Source: a virus
Strand: one strand, 5' to 3'
DNA length: 21,026 nucleotides
Virus record (IMG/VR): IMGVR_UViG_3300042549_002202
Coordinates: 1-21,026 of that record
Within the stretch, counting starts at the first letter, position 1, and each line of letters opens with the position of its first letter. The notes beneath the pieces are model-generated. The model was not told the origin of the DNA. It searched no databases and saw nothing but the letters and a program-made list of their open reading frames with translations. Below are positions 7,590 to 12,651 of this stretch, piece after piece. Both the position numbers and the translations under genes were made by a program.

Positions 7590-8126
7590 ATGTCTACTCA
7601 AGTTATTTCGTCTCCCGCCGTTGACACCGGCATTTTATCCATCGCACGCAATGCACTGGTTGAGGGTGTAACTAAAACCGGTGTTGTAATTGAGAACTAC
7701 TCAAGTGCTATTGCATCGGTATTCGATCGCAAGGATACCAACGGCAACGTCATTGCAAAATGGTATGACCTAGACGGCAAAGAAGCAAAGGGTATCAAGT
7801 TAGAGAAATCATTATTCGCTAACACCCTAATGGATCGTGATCCTAAGTTCATCAAGTCTATTGATGCCGATGGAAAGCGTACACATACGGCAACAGTTGA
7901 CACCTACTGGATGCGCGTGAAGATCGCTAGCGGATACGTGCCAAAGGGTAAACTCAAAGGTTCAAATGACGTTGACGCAAAAACGGCAACAGAATTGAAG
8001 ACCATGATAAACCGGATTCTAGGTGCGGAAGAAGCCGGACAAGAGTGCCACGCTAGCACTATTCTAGAAAACCTTAAGAACAGCTACTTTGTTCTTACTG
8101 GTGAAGCTTACAACGCCAACAAGTAA
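7590..8126 (+). CDS. Early phage protein of unknown function
   Basis: First gene after promoter P1; 178 residues. The ATG at 7590 has AAAAGG seven bases upstream. The sequence looks soluble and mixed alpha/beta, with a charged middle (DRKDTNGNVIAKWYDLDGKEAKGIKLEKS) and a helical C-terminus. No catalytic or metal-binding motif and no membrane segment is visible, and I do not recognise the family. Being the most promoter-proximal early gene, closed by a strong hairpin, it is likely made in large amounts right after infection. A DNA-binding or host-takeover role is possible but unsupported. Confidence 0.85.
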   Translation: MSTQVISSPAVDTGILSIARNALVEGVTKTGVVIENYSSAIASVFDRKDTNGNVIAKWYDLDGKEAKGIKLEKSLFANTLMDRDPKFIKSIDADGKRTHTATVDTYWMRVKIASGYVPKGKLKGSNDVDAKTATELKTMINRILGAEEAGQECHASTILENLKNSYFVLTGEAYNANK

Positions 8127-8136
8127 GTAAACGACG

Positions 8137-8160
8137 GAACCTAGGGGAAACCCTAGGTTC
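8137..8160 (+). terminator. Perfect 10-bp GNRA hairpin after the first early gene
   Basis: GAACCTAGGG-GAAA-CCCTAGGTTC. The stem is perfect and the loop is a GNRA tetraloop. There is no T-run after it; the 14-base repeat copy 2 starts at its last base. It may act as an mRNA stabiliser or processing site, or as a partial terminator. Confidence 0.6.
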
Positions 8161-8173
8161 TAACAAATGTTAG
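8160..8173 (+). repeat. Early-region inverted repeat, copy 2 (exact)
   Basis: CTAACAAATGTTAG, fused to the 3' end of the hairpin 8137-8160. The next Shine-Dalgarno site (AAGGGG) begins 6 bases downstream. An in-frame ATG inside it (8167) could also start the next gene. Confidence 0.9.
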
Positions 8174-8190
8174 ATTTTAAGGGGAACAAA

Positions 8191-8403
8191 ATGAAACCAT
8201 CGTTCAAGCATGATTGTGATAAGTGTAAGTTTGTCGGCAAAGTATTTCGAGCCCTTGATTTGTATGGCGAGAAAAAGGGTGTTGCAGATTTGTACTTGTC
8301 GTGCAATTATGTAAACGAAATTGGGGCTAAGTACATTTTGCGTTGTTCAAGCAAAGATTACGATTACATCACGACAAGCAATTTAGACACTTGGATTGTA
8401 TAA
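8191..8403 (+). CDS. Small protein with a CxxC pair, unknown function
   Basis: 70 residues, starting MKPSFKHDCDKCKFVGKVF. The ATG at 8191 is preferred because AAGGGG lies 6 bases upstream; the in-frame ATG at 8167 inside the repeat would add MLDFKGNK. HDCDKC near residues 7-12 and later single cysteines could bind zinc, but the second CxxC is missing. Aromatic-rich C-terminal half (YILRCSSKDYDYITT). It is followed 10 bases later by the next gene with a similar AAGGGGA ribosome site. Confidence 0.75.
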   Translation: MKPSFKHDCDKCKFVGKVFRALDLYGEKKGVADLYLSCNYVNEIGAKYILRCSSKDYDYITTSNLDTWIV

Positions 8404-8413
8404 GGGGAAAATC

Positions 8414-8623
8414 ATGGAATTAAATTTGGAACAAAAACAAAACCTTCTAGAAGCATTACACAATAAGGTAATGGGAGACATTCAACAATATGTTAGTGGG
8501 CTAACCACTTTGCCAGAGTTGGCAATTTCAATCGGCAATGTTGAACGGGTTTACACGCAACGTATTGAATCCATGACGGGTTTACTTTGCCCCAATACTG
8601 GCTTACGTTTCCCGCACAACTAA
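8414..8623 (+). CDS. Small helical protein, unknown function
   Basis: 69 residues beginning MELNLEQKQNLLEALHNKVM. The ATG at 8414 has AAGGGGA five bases upstream, which rules against the in-frame TTG at 8396. The N-terminal half is amphipathic helix. No motif is recognised. It is the last gene before the terminator at 8643-8666. Confidence 0.7.
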   Translation: MELNLEQKQNLLEALHNKVMGDIQQYVSGLTTLPELAISIGNVERVYTQRIESMTGLLCPNTGLRFPHN

Positions 8624-8642
8624 ACCTAATGTTACAAAACCC

Positions 8643-8666
8643 AGCCCGCTTTATGCGGGCTTTTTT
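8643..8666 (+). terminator. Rho-independent terminator of the first early operon
   Basis: AGCCCGC (8643-8649), a 5-base loop and GCGGGCT (8655-8661) are followed by a run of T. It closes transcription from P1. Copy 3 of the 14-base repeat lies 10 bases further on. Confidence 0.92.
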
Positions 8667-8676
8667 GCGTCTGTCT

Positions 8677-8690
8677 CTAACAAATGTTAG
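8677..8690 (+). repeat. Early-region inverted repeat, copy 3 (exact)
   Basis: CTAACAAATGTTAG directly downstream of the terminator 8643-8666, with no gene starting after it. Confidence 0.9.
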
Positions 8691-8730
8691 CGTACCACTA
8701 AGTTATTTTTCCCCGAAGTTTTTGTCGTGT

Positions 8731-8754
8731 ACCAGTTCTCTGTGCGGGGGTAGG
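8731..8754 (+). repeat. 24-base direct repeat, first copy
   Basis: Begins ACCAGTTCTC and ends GGGGGTAGG. It is identical over 24 bases to 8792-8815, 61 bases downstream. It contains a G5-TA-G4 tract together with its flank. Confidence 0.9.
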
Positions 8755-8760
8755 GGCAGT

Positions 8761-8775
8761 GCTTAAAATTTAAGC
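8761..8775. repeat. Palindrome between the two 24-base repeats
   Basis: GCTTAAAATTTAAGC is a perfect 7+7 inverted repeat around one base, located between the two direct repeats, so it may be part of the same protein-binding array. Confidence 0.6.
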
Positions 8776-8791
8776 GATGTTACAAAACTGC

Positions 8792-8815
8792 ACCAGTTCT
8801 CTGTGCGGGGGTAGG
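8792..8815 (+). repeat. 24-base direct repeat, second copy
   Basis: Identical to 8731-8754. Copy 4 of the 14-base inverted repeat follows 13 bases later. Confidence 0.9.
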
Positions 8816-8828
8816 ACTAAGCGCAGTT

Positions 8829-8842
8829 CTAACAAATGTTAT
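8829..8842 (+). repeat. Early-region inverted repeat, copy 4 (one mismatch)
   Basis: CTAACAAATGTTAT, last base changed. It lies in the gene-free region. The ATG inside it opens a 66-codon frame judged not to be a gene. Confidence 0.8.
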
Positions 8843-9191
8843 GTTCCCATGTTGCAATGTTACGCCTAATGTTACGTTGCAATTCACGTAAGTTGTTGAT
8901 TTTAAAGCAATGTTATATGTTACGTTTTTTTCGAAATGGGTGTGAGAGTCCGCAGGGACAAGACTTGTCGGAAAGTGCAAATCGAAGTACAATATATTCT
9001 AGGAAAGCCACACACACTATTATTGAAATTTTATAACTTTATAACATAACCCATTTTTTCGCTTCCAACCCCTTGATTCCATTGAGTTTTATAATGTTAC
9101 ATGTCAAAACTTCCGCACGTAACATTCCACAACATTGCCCCTAAAAACATAACACAGGAACGTAACATTATCCCCGATTGCAATCGCCCAA

Positions 9192-9208
9192 ACACTTGAC
9201 TTAAGTGT
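9192..9208. repeat. Inverted repeat over the -35 of promoter P2
   Basis: ACACTT-GACTT-AAGTGT covers the -35 element of P2 and could be an operator. Promoter P3, otherwise nearly the same, lacks the right arm. Confidence 0.4.
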
Positions 9209-9224
9209 AACTTTGTGGTATAAT
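9196..9224 (+). promoter_or_regulatory. Strong early promoter P2
   Basis: TTGACT (9196-9201) and TATAAT (9219-9224) have the ideal 17-base spacing and an extended -10 (TGG before TATAAT). AACACTTGAC and TGTGGTATAAT are shared with P3 at the same distance. It drives the small-gene cassette 9307-11411. Confidence 0.9.
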
Positions 9225-9230
9225 TAAAGC

Positions 9231-9287
9231 ATGGGTCGGGGATATTATTTTGTAACTTTAGGTTTGCCCCCGATCTTGCAAACCTAA
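9231..9287 (+). CDS. Possible leaderless 18-residue leader peptide (P2)
   Basis: The ATG is 7 bases after the P2 -10 element, thus at the predicted transcription start. The frame encodes MGRGYYFVTLGLPPILQT and its stop TAA is the TAA of repeat copy 5. Its last codons form both arms of a hairpin (9258-9287). The layout parallels the P1 leader. It could be chance. Confidence 0.35.
   Translation: MGRGYYFVTLGLPPILQT
9258..9287 (+). promoter_or_regulatory. Leader hairpin with possible pseudoknot before 9307
   Basis: TTAGGTTTGC (9258-9267) pairs perfectly with GCAAACCTAA (9278-9287) around a 10-base loop. Loop bases CCCCGA (9268-9273) can pair with upstream TCGGGG (9236-9241), which would make a pseudoknot. 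The 3' arm overlaps repeat copy 5. Confidence 0.55.
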
Positions 9288-9297
9288 CAAATGTTAG
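9284..9297 (+). repeat. Early-region inverted repeat, copy 5 (exact)
   Basis: CTAACAAATGTTAG between P2 and the first gene of its operon. It overlaps the 3' arm of the leader hairpin and is followed by AAAGG and the gene start. Confidence 0.9.
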
Positions 9298-9306
9298 AAA
9301 GGTTAG

Positions 9307-9525
9307 ATGATGATTACAACCACAATCCGCGTGGGTCTGCGCACGTTGACCAACGGCACTAAGTTGTCGGTCTATCGTTGCTTGTTGGATGGCATGCAAG
9401 GTGTCGAAACTGACGAGCAAGCTATCGAGTATGTACGTACTCGAATCAATAACGATTGGGGTCTCAATCGTGGCATGTTGCTTAACTGCATCGACAACAA
9501 CGACTACTCAATAGAAAGGGGCTAA
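9307..9525 (+). CDS. Small early protein, unknown function
   Basis: 72 residues, MMITTTIRVGLRTLTNGTKL at the start. First gene behind P2. Two adjacent ATGs (9307, 9310) are possible, with AAAGG at 9298-9302 upstream. The leader ATGTTAGAAAGGTTAGATG is almost the same as before the gene at 7590. The sequence suggests a short beta region followed by a helix (EQAIEYVRTRINNDW). The family is not recognised. Its stop TAA is part of repeat copy 6, which also supplies the next ATG. Confidence 0.75.
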   Translation: MMITTTIRVGLRTLTNGTKLSVYRCLLDGMQGVETDEQAIEYVRTRINNDWGLNRGMLLNCIDNNDYSIERG

Positions 9526-9535
9526 CAAATGTTAG
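9522..9535 (+). repeat. Early-region inverted repeat, copy 6 (exact)
   Basis: CTAACAAATGTTAG holds the stop TAA of the previous gene and the ATG of the next. AAGGGG lies just upstream, so the left arm is the spacer between Shine-Dalgarno site and start. Confidence 0.92.
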
Positions 9536-9765
9536 AAACCAATCTTGACTGGAAACTATGTAGCGACTGCGAAGATGAAATATCAACCGAACGGCATCAA
9601 GCGTTCTGCATCTTCTGTGAACAAGACCGAGAGCGTAGTGCAGGTGAGGAACGTAGTTCTTGGTGCGTAGTCCAAGAGTATGGTAAGGGTAACTACCAAC
9701 TTGTTACACCTGCGAGCGCACGTACAACGCTCAAACAGACTAATCAAAAAGAACTGAGGGGCTGA
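9529..9765 (+). CDS. Small zinc-ribbon-like protein
   Basis: 78 residues. Two CxxC pairs, CSDC at residues 11-14 and CIFC at about 27-30, are spaced as in small zinc ribbons (DksA/TraR-like or RNA polymerase-binding phage proteins use similar pairs). The remainder is charged and probably flexible, with an acidic RERSAGEERS stretch. It starts at the ATG inside repeat copy 6 with AAGGGG 8 bases upstream, giving a Met-Leu-Glu N-terminus shared with several genes here. A host-transcription or DNA-binding role is possible, inferred only from the zinc pairs. Confidence 0.75.
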   Translation: MLETNLDWKLCSDCEDEISTERHQAFCIFCEQDRERSAGEERSSWCVVQEYGKGNYQLVTPASARTTLKQTNQKELRG

Positions 9766-9768
9766 GCC

Positions 9769-9972
9769 ATGGTTAGACACACCTTTTATATTGAACACGA
9801 AGACGGAACAGTCCTTGAATGGACTGGCATGAGCTTCAAGAAAGCTAGGGACATGCTTGCCTATACGCATACACACAAACCCGAGGGCGCATGCCGATTC
9901 GGTTGGTACGAGGAAGCCCATCCTGTTATGGGCGAGGAACTAAATCTAACAAATGTTAGGGAGGCGCGATGA
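9769..9972 (+). CDS. Small early protein, unknown function
   Basis: 67 residues, MVRHTFYIEHEDGTVLEWTG at the start. GAGGGG 7 bases upstream supports the ATG at 9769. The start suggests beta strands, followed by a helix (FKKARDMLAYTH). Near the C-terminus, LTNVREAR is encoded by repeat copy 7 read in another frame than at start codons. It overlaps the next gene as ATGA. No family recognised. Confidence 0.75.
   Translation: MVRHTFYIEHEDGTVLEWTGMSFKKARDMLAYTHTHKPEGACRFGWYEEAHPVMGEELNLTNVREAR
9946..9959 (+). repeat. Early-region inverted repeat, copy 7 (exact)
   Basis: CTAACAAATGTTAG within the end of the 9769 gene (reads Leu-Thr-Asn-Val). Its last G begins the GGGAGG ribosome site of the next gene. 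Confidence 0.92.
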
Positions 9973-10142
9973 AATATTACCCAATGGTTTGGATACTGTG
10001 GTGCAACGACAAAGGTGAGCAAGGCGTTCACATTGAAGAGTTGTTTGCCCACAAGATTGATGCCGAGGCTTACATGCGAGCGTGTGAGATAGAAGATAAA
10101 CAGAGCCATTACTGGATACAAGAAAAGAAGGTGGTGCAATGA
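9969..10142 (+). CDS. 57-residue early protein, unknown function
   Basis: The frame starts at ATG 9969, four bases after GGGAGG, and encodes MKYYPMVWILWCNDKGEQG and a helical, charged rest (AEAYMRACEIEDKQ). It overlaps both neighbours by ATGA, which strongly supports translation. The hydrophobic start is too short for a membrane anchor. No family recognised. Confidence 0.7.
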   Translation: MKYYPMVWILWCNDKGEQGVHIEELFAHKIDAEAYMRACEIEDKQSHYWIQEKKVVQ

Positions 10143-10303
10143 GACCAAGACACGTGAAGGTGGACAAGTTGTCCAAGCGAGTGAGTCAGACCGACTACTT
10201 ACAAATGTTAGGAGAGGCGATGAAGTTCGCACGAGTGGAGGAGAGCAAGCCTGTACTCAATACCAAAGAGTTGCCCATACACACAAAGCGGGAGGTCAAA
10301 TGA
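10139..10303 (+). CDS. Basic 54-residue early protein, unknown function
   Basis: Starts at ATG 10139 in an ATGA overlap and encodes MRPRHVKVDKLSKRVSQ and a Lys/Arg-rich rest. Repeat copy 8 lies inside it and reads Leu-Gln-Met-Leu. Internal starts at 10205 (inside the repeat) or 10220 (behind GGAG) would give shorter products of 32 or 27 residues, and the pattern after the repeat resembles that before 9969. The basic charge could suit nucleic acid binding. Confidence 0.6.
   Translation: MRPRHVKVDKLSKRVSQTDYLQMLGEAMKFARVEESKPVLNTKELPIHTKREVK
10198..10211 (+). repeat. Early-region inverted repeat, copy 8 (one mismatch)
   Basis: CTTACAAATGTTAG. It is read in the frame in which the consensus would give a TAA stop. 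The single change (A to T at the third base) turns that stop into TTA. Confidence 0.85.
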
Positions 10304-10479
10304 CTGATGCAGAAAAGATTGAACTGTTGAATGAGGCGTTGAACAACCTCACGCAGTCTGCCTATGAATACATTAAAGATAAATCATCTTTCACAGTGGA
10401 AACACTGACCCTTGATATTGATAACGCCAATGCGGTATTGAAACAGATACCCCCTAAATCTTGGAACTTGGGAGGCTAA
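10300..10479 (+). CDS. 59-residue helical early protein, unknown function
   Basis: Starts at ATG 10300 (ATGA overlap; GGAGG 4 bases upstream) and encodes MTDAEKIELLNEALNNLTQS and a mainly helical, acidic sequence ending WNLGG. Its stop TAA is within repeat copy 9. No family recognised. Confidence 0.7.
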   Translation: MTDAEKIELLNEALNNLTQSAYEYIKDKSSFTVETLTLDIDNANAVLKQIPPKSWNLGG

Positions 10480-10489
10480 CAAATGTTAA
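10476..10489 (+). repeat. Early-region inverted repeat, copy 9 (one mismatch)
   Basis: CTAACAAATGTTAA holds the previous stop and next start, with GGAGG immediately in front. Confidence 0.88.
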
Positions 10490-10572
10490 CTAAATGGGAG
10501 AAGCTAGAACGTGTGGTGATACTGCTCGCCTGTATTGTCCTAGCCCTTGATTTACTTTATTGGAGACCTTAA
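10483..10572 (+). CDS. 29-residue single-span membrane protein
   Basis: A tiny frame starting at the ATG of repeat copy 9 with an ideal GGAGG site 7 bases upstream. MLTKWEKLERVV is followed by the hydrophobic ILLACIVLALDLLYW, enough for one membrane span. Its stop is in repeat copy 10, which also starts the next gene. The exact fit between two repeat copies supports it as a real gene. Function unknown; small early membrane proteins of phages often act on the host envelope. Confidence 0.65.
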   Translation: MLTKWEKLERVVILLACIVLALDLLYWRP

Positions 10573-10582
10573 CAAATGTTAG
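10569..10582 (+). repeat. Early-region inverted repeat, copy 10 (one mismatch)
   Basis: TTAACAAATGTTAG, with the previous stop and the next ATG inside. Confidence 0.88.
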
Positions 10583-11055
10583 AAGCAAGCATGAAAATGA
10601 AACTGTTCTACCCCATACGACCATGGGAGAACGAGCCCGACCATGCGGAGTGGGTACAGGAAGTTAGTGGGTACAAGTGCCGTATATCTAGGATGGAAGG
10701 GTCAGGTGCGCTATGTGGTTACGTGGGTATACCCAAAGACAATGTGTTCTGGGGCGTGATCTATGACGAGGGTAACGAAGAACTTGATGCCATAGCTGAC
10801 GATGTGCATGGTGGGTTCACCTATACGGAGGAAGGCGATGATGGGTATTGGTACTTTGGGTTCGACACAACCCATGCCAATGACTTTGCACCTAAGTTGG
10901 TAGAGCTACTGATTGAGTTCGGTCGCAAGGACTTGCCGTTCACCGACTGCATGAACTACAAGACATGGGAGTTTGTCGAAGATCAAATCTTTTGGTTGGG
11001 CAAACGACTGTGGCAATACAACGAATACCACAAGAATGGGTGCAGAAATGTATGA
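10576..11055 (+). CDS. Conserved phage protein with GFDTxHxxD motif, unknown function
   Basis: 159 residues. Visible blocks are ALCGYVGIPKDNVFWGVIYDE, HGGFTYTEE and WYFGFDTTHANDFAP, followed by a C-terminal helical part. I recall this set of blocks from an uncharacterised family common in phages and plasmids (CGYV, HGGxTY, WxFGFDxxHxxD). The conserved His and Asp residues could be a metal or catalytic site, which is not established. It starts at ATG 10576 inside repeat copy 10 with GGAG about 10 bases upstream; an ATG at 10591 (MKMKLFYP) is an alternative. It overlaps the next gene by 8 bases. Confidence 0.85.
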   Translation: MLEASMKMKLFYPIRPWENEPDHAEWVQEVSGYKCRISRMEGSGALCGYVGIPKDNVFWGVIYDEGNEELDAIADDVHGGFTYTEEGDDGYWYFGFDTTHANDFAPKLVELLIEFGRKDLPFTDCMNYKTWEFVEDQIFWLGKRLWQYNEYHKNGCRNV

Positions 11056-11260
11056 GCCGTACTACCTTTGCCGACTACCAAGGACAGGCGTTGTGATTCT
11101 GTTGAAGGAAGGCGATTACAAATACTTGCGTAACCACGAGCGTACGTTGCGCGTGCCTGACCCCGATGCGGAAGCAATTCTTTTAACAAAGGGGCGCAAG
11201 CATGAGGTGGTTGCGTATTACAACTTAATCAATGGAGGGAATCTAACAAATGTTAGCTAG
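11048..11260 (+). CDS. 70-residue early protein, unknown function
   Basis: Starts most likely at ATG 11048 (MYEPYYLCRLPRTGVVILLK), overlapping the previous gene by 8 bases. A longer in-frame ATG at 10973 would overlap by 83 bases and is less likely. The sequence suggests a small beta fold and a basic middle. Its last codons (Leu-Thr-Asn-Val-Ser) come from repeat copy 11, and it overlaps the next gene by 11 bases. No family recognised. Confidence 0.7.
   Translation: MYEPYYLCRLPRTGVVILLKEGDYKYLRNHERTLRVPDPDAEAILLTKGRKHEVVAYYNLINGGNLTNVS
11243..11256 (+). repeat. Early-region inverted repeat, copy 11 (exact)
   Basis: CTAACAAATGTTAG reads Leu-Thr-Asn-Val in the upstream gene and provides the ATG of the downstream one in another frame. 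Confidence 0.92.
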
Positions 11261-11411
11261 ATACTACGTGACAGGGTGGAGTGGGAGGTTCGGCATGTGG
11301 ATTGCCGAGAGCCTCGAAGCTAGGAACATGACAGTGGCGAAGGAAAGGTTCACGACCAAGTACCCGACACTAAAGACTATCAAGGCATACAAACTAAGGG
11401 GGGAAGCATAG
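11250..11411 (+). CDS. 53-residue basic early protein, unknown function
   Basis: Starts at the ATG in repeat copy 11 with GGAGG 11 bases upstream and encodes MLARYYVTGWSGRFGMWIAE and a basic, helical remainder (MTVAKERFTTKYPTLKTIK) to a TAG at 11409. Last gene of the small-gene cassette; promoter P3 begins 10 bases later. No family recognised. Confidence 0.65.
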   Translation: MLARYYVTGWSGRFGMWIAESLEARNMTVAKERFTTKYPTLKTIKAYKLRGEA

Positions 11412-11420
11412 GCAAAACAC

Positions 11421-11449
11421 TTGACATACCCATTAAAATGTGGTATAAT
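11421..11449 (+). promoter_or_regulatory. Strong promoter P3 upstream of the AAA+/VWA operon
   Basis: TTGACA (11421-11426) and TATAAT (11444-11449) both match consensus exactly with 17-base spacing and an extended -10 TGG. It shares AACACTTGAC and TGTGGTATAAT with P2. The following leader of about 85 bases ends in repeat copy 12. Confidence 0.95.
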
Positions 11450-11533
11450 ATAAGTTACTTTGGATAATAATGTCCATAGTAGCGTAGGTGTAGATGTTAA
11501 AAAAGTGCAGAGTTAATTTGCAAACGTCAACAC

Positions 11534-11547
11534 TTAACAAATGTTAG
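11534..11547 (+). repeat. Early-region inverted repeat, copy 12 (one mismatch)
   Basis: TTAACAAATGTTAG, about 80 bases after the P3 start. It contains the likely ATG of the AAA+ ATPase gene. Confidence 0.88.
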
Positions 11548-12641
11548 AAATCATTAGCGTAATCAGAAAGACCATCATGGCAGAAATCAATTTCGGTAAA
11601 TCAATTACCCTCAAGCAAGCGGCAAACCTTATCCGCACAAACCCAACGACTCGGTTCTTGTTACAAGGCGAGCCCGGGATTGGGAAGTCCTCCCTACTAG
11701 AGAATATCGCCGACTCCCTCGGCTTTGAGTATGCCTATATTGACGTACCCAATATGGACTTGGGTGACATCGCAATGCCTGTGATCGACCACGACTCCAA
11801 GACCACACGCTACTACCCCAATGCACGTTTTCGTATTCATGAGAACAAGCCATTGGTCATCATGCTCGATGAGTTCACGAAGGGTGCTGACCCTGTGAAG
11901 AACATGCTTCACCCTATGCTTGAGAAGGCAAACCCACGACTCGGTGACATTCCCCTCACCGCCAATACCATAGTATTCTTGACGGGTAATCTAACGACCG
12001 ATGGCGTGGGCGACTCCCTCAAAGCGCATAGCCGTAACCGACTTGTGCCGGTGACAATTTGCAAACCCGATGCCGAGCAGTGGATTGAGTGGGCTATTGG
12101 TAAGGGACTCGAGCCCGAGGTGATTGCATGGGTGAATCGTTTCCCTCACGTACTCGCAAGCTATACCGATGCGGCACAAGGTGACAACCCATACATCTAC
12201 AACCCACGCAAAGCTCAGCATGCGTTCGTATCCCCACGCTCATTGGAGACAGCATCGAACATTGTCCGGACTCGCAAAGAGAACGACCCTGATTCGGTGA
12301 TTGCCGCTTTGACTGGTGCGATTGGTGAATCGGGTGCGCGTGATATGCAAGCGTACATTGAGTTCTCAGATCAATTACCTACATGGGAAGCCACGATCAA
12401 AGAACCAAAGACTACGACTGTACCCACAAGTCCGGGCGCATGTGCCATTGTGGTGTTCGGTGCTATCTCTCGGATTACGAAAGACACCATTAGTCCGTTC
12501 ATGGATTACTTGTCTCGATTCGATGCCGAGTGGCAAGCCGTGTTCGCTATCAACATTGCCAAGAACCCTGCGAAGCAGAGTATCGCTTTCTCAAGCAGTG
12601 CGTTCAAGGACTGGGTCGTTAAGAACCAAGACCTACTCTAA
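11541..12641 (+). CDS. MoxR/CobS-like AAA+ ATPase
   Basis: 366 residues. Walker A GEPGIGKS at residues 43-50, Walker B LVIMLDE at 105-111, sensor-1 FLTGN at 146-150 and an arginine-finger region HSRNRLV near 163-169 identify an AAA+ ATPase of the MoxR/CobS group. In such systems the ring-shaped ATPase works with a VWA-domain partner to remodel proteins or insert metals; the VWA gene is 612 bases downstream in the same operon. Two starts are possible: ATG 11541 in repeat copy 12 (Met-Leu-Glu as in other genes here, no clear Shine-Dalgarno) or ATG 11577 (MAEINFGKS, weak GAAAG upstream). The protein substrate in the phage or host is unknown. Confidence 0.92.
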   Translation: MLEIISVIRKTIMAEINFGKSITLKQAANLIRTNPTTRFLLQGEPGIGKSSLLENIADSLGFEYAYIDVPNMDLGDIAMPVIDHDSKTTRYYPNARFRIHENKPLVIMLDEFTKGADPVKNMLHPMLEKANPRLGDIPLTANTIVFLTGNLTTDGVGDSLKAHSRNRLVPVTICKPDAEQWIEWAIGKGLEPEVIAWVNRFPHVLASYTDAAQGDNPYIYNPRKAQHAFVSPRSLETASNIVRTRKENDPDSVIAALTGAIGESGARDMQAYIEFSDQLPTWEATIKEPKTTTVPTSPGACAIVVFGAISRITKDTISPFMDYLSRFDAEWQAVFAINIAKNPAKQSIAFSSSAFKDWVVKNQDLL

Positions 12642-12651
12642 CAAATGTTAG
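12638..12651 (+). repeat. Early-region inverted repeat, copy 13 (exact)
   Basis: CTAACAAATGTTAG with the ATPase stop and an in-frame ATG of the next gene. Confidence 0.92.

Larger units (their letters stand above)
8691..9190. other. Gene-free repeat-rich region, possible replication origin or control region
   Basis: About 500 bases without a convincing gene. Contents: a 24-base direct repeat (8731-8754, 8792-8815), a palindrome GCTTAAAATTTAAGC (8761-8775), copy 4 of the 14-base repeat, a cluster of AATGTTAC-type octamers (8856, 8868, 8909, 8917, 9093 on plus; 9119 and 9162 on minus), a palindrome GACAAGACTTGTC (8957-8969), an AT-rich stretch with tandem TTTATAAC (9030-9045) and CGATTGCAATCG (9175-9186). 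Iterons next to an AT-rich stretch are typical of origins, but no initiator gene is recognised nearby, so the origin role is speculative. Confidence 0.45.

Noticed and set aside
8836-9036. 66-codon plus-strand frame that begins at the ATG of repeat copy 4
   Set aside because: No Shine-Dalgarno site, composition unlike the neighbouring proteins (many Met, Leu, Arg, Cys), and it runs through the AATGTTAC repeats and palindromes, so it is most likely a chance frame.
9097-9420. 107-codon minus-strand frame over P2 and the 9307 gene
   Set aside because: It lies opposite a strong promoter and a well-supported plus-strand gene, has no ribosome site, and is a shadow frame.
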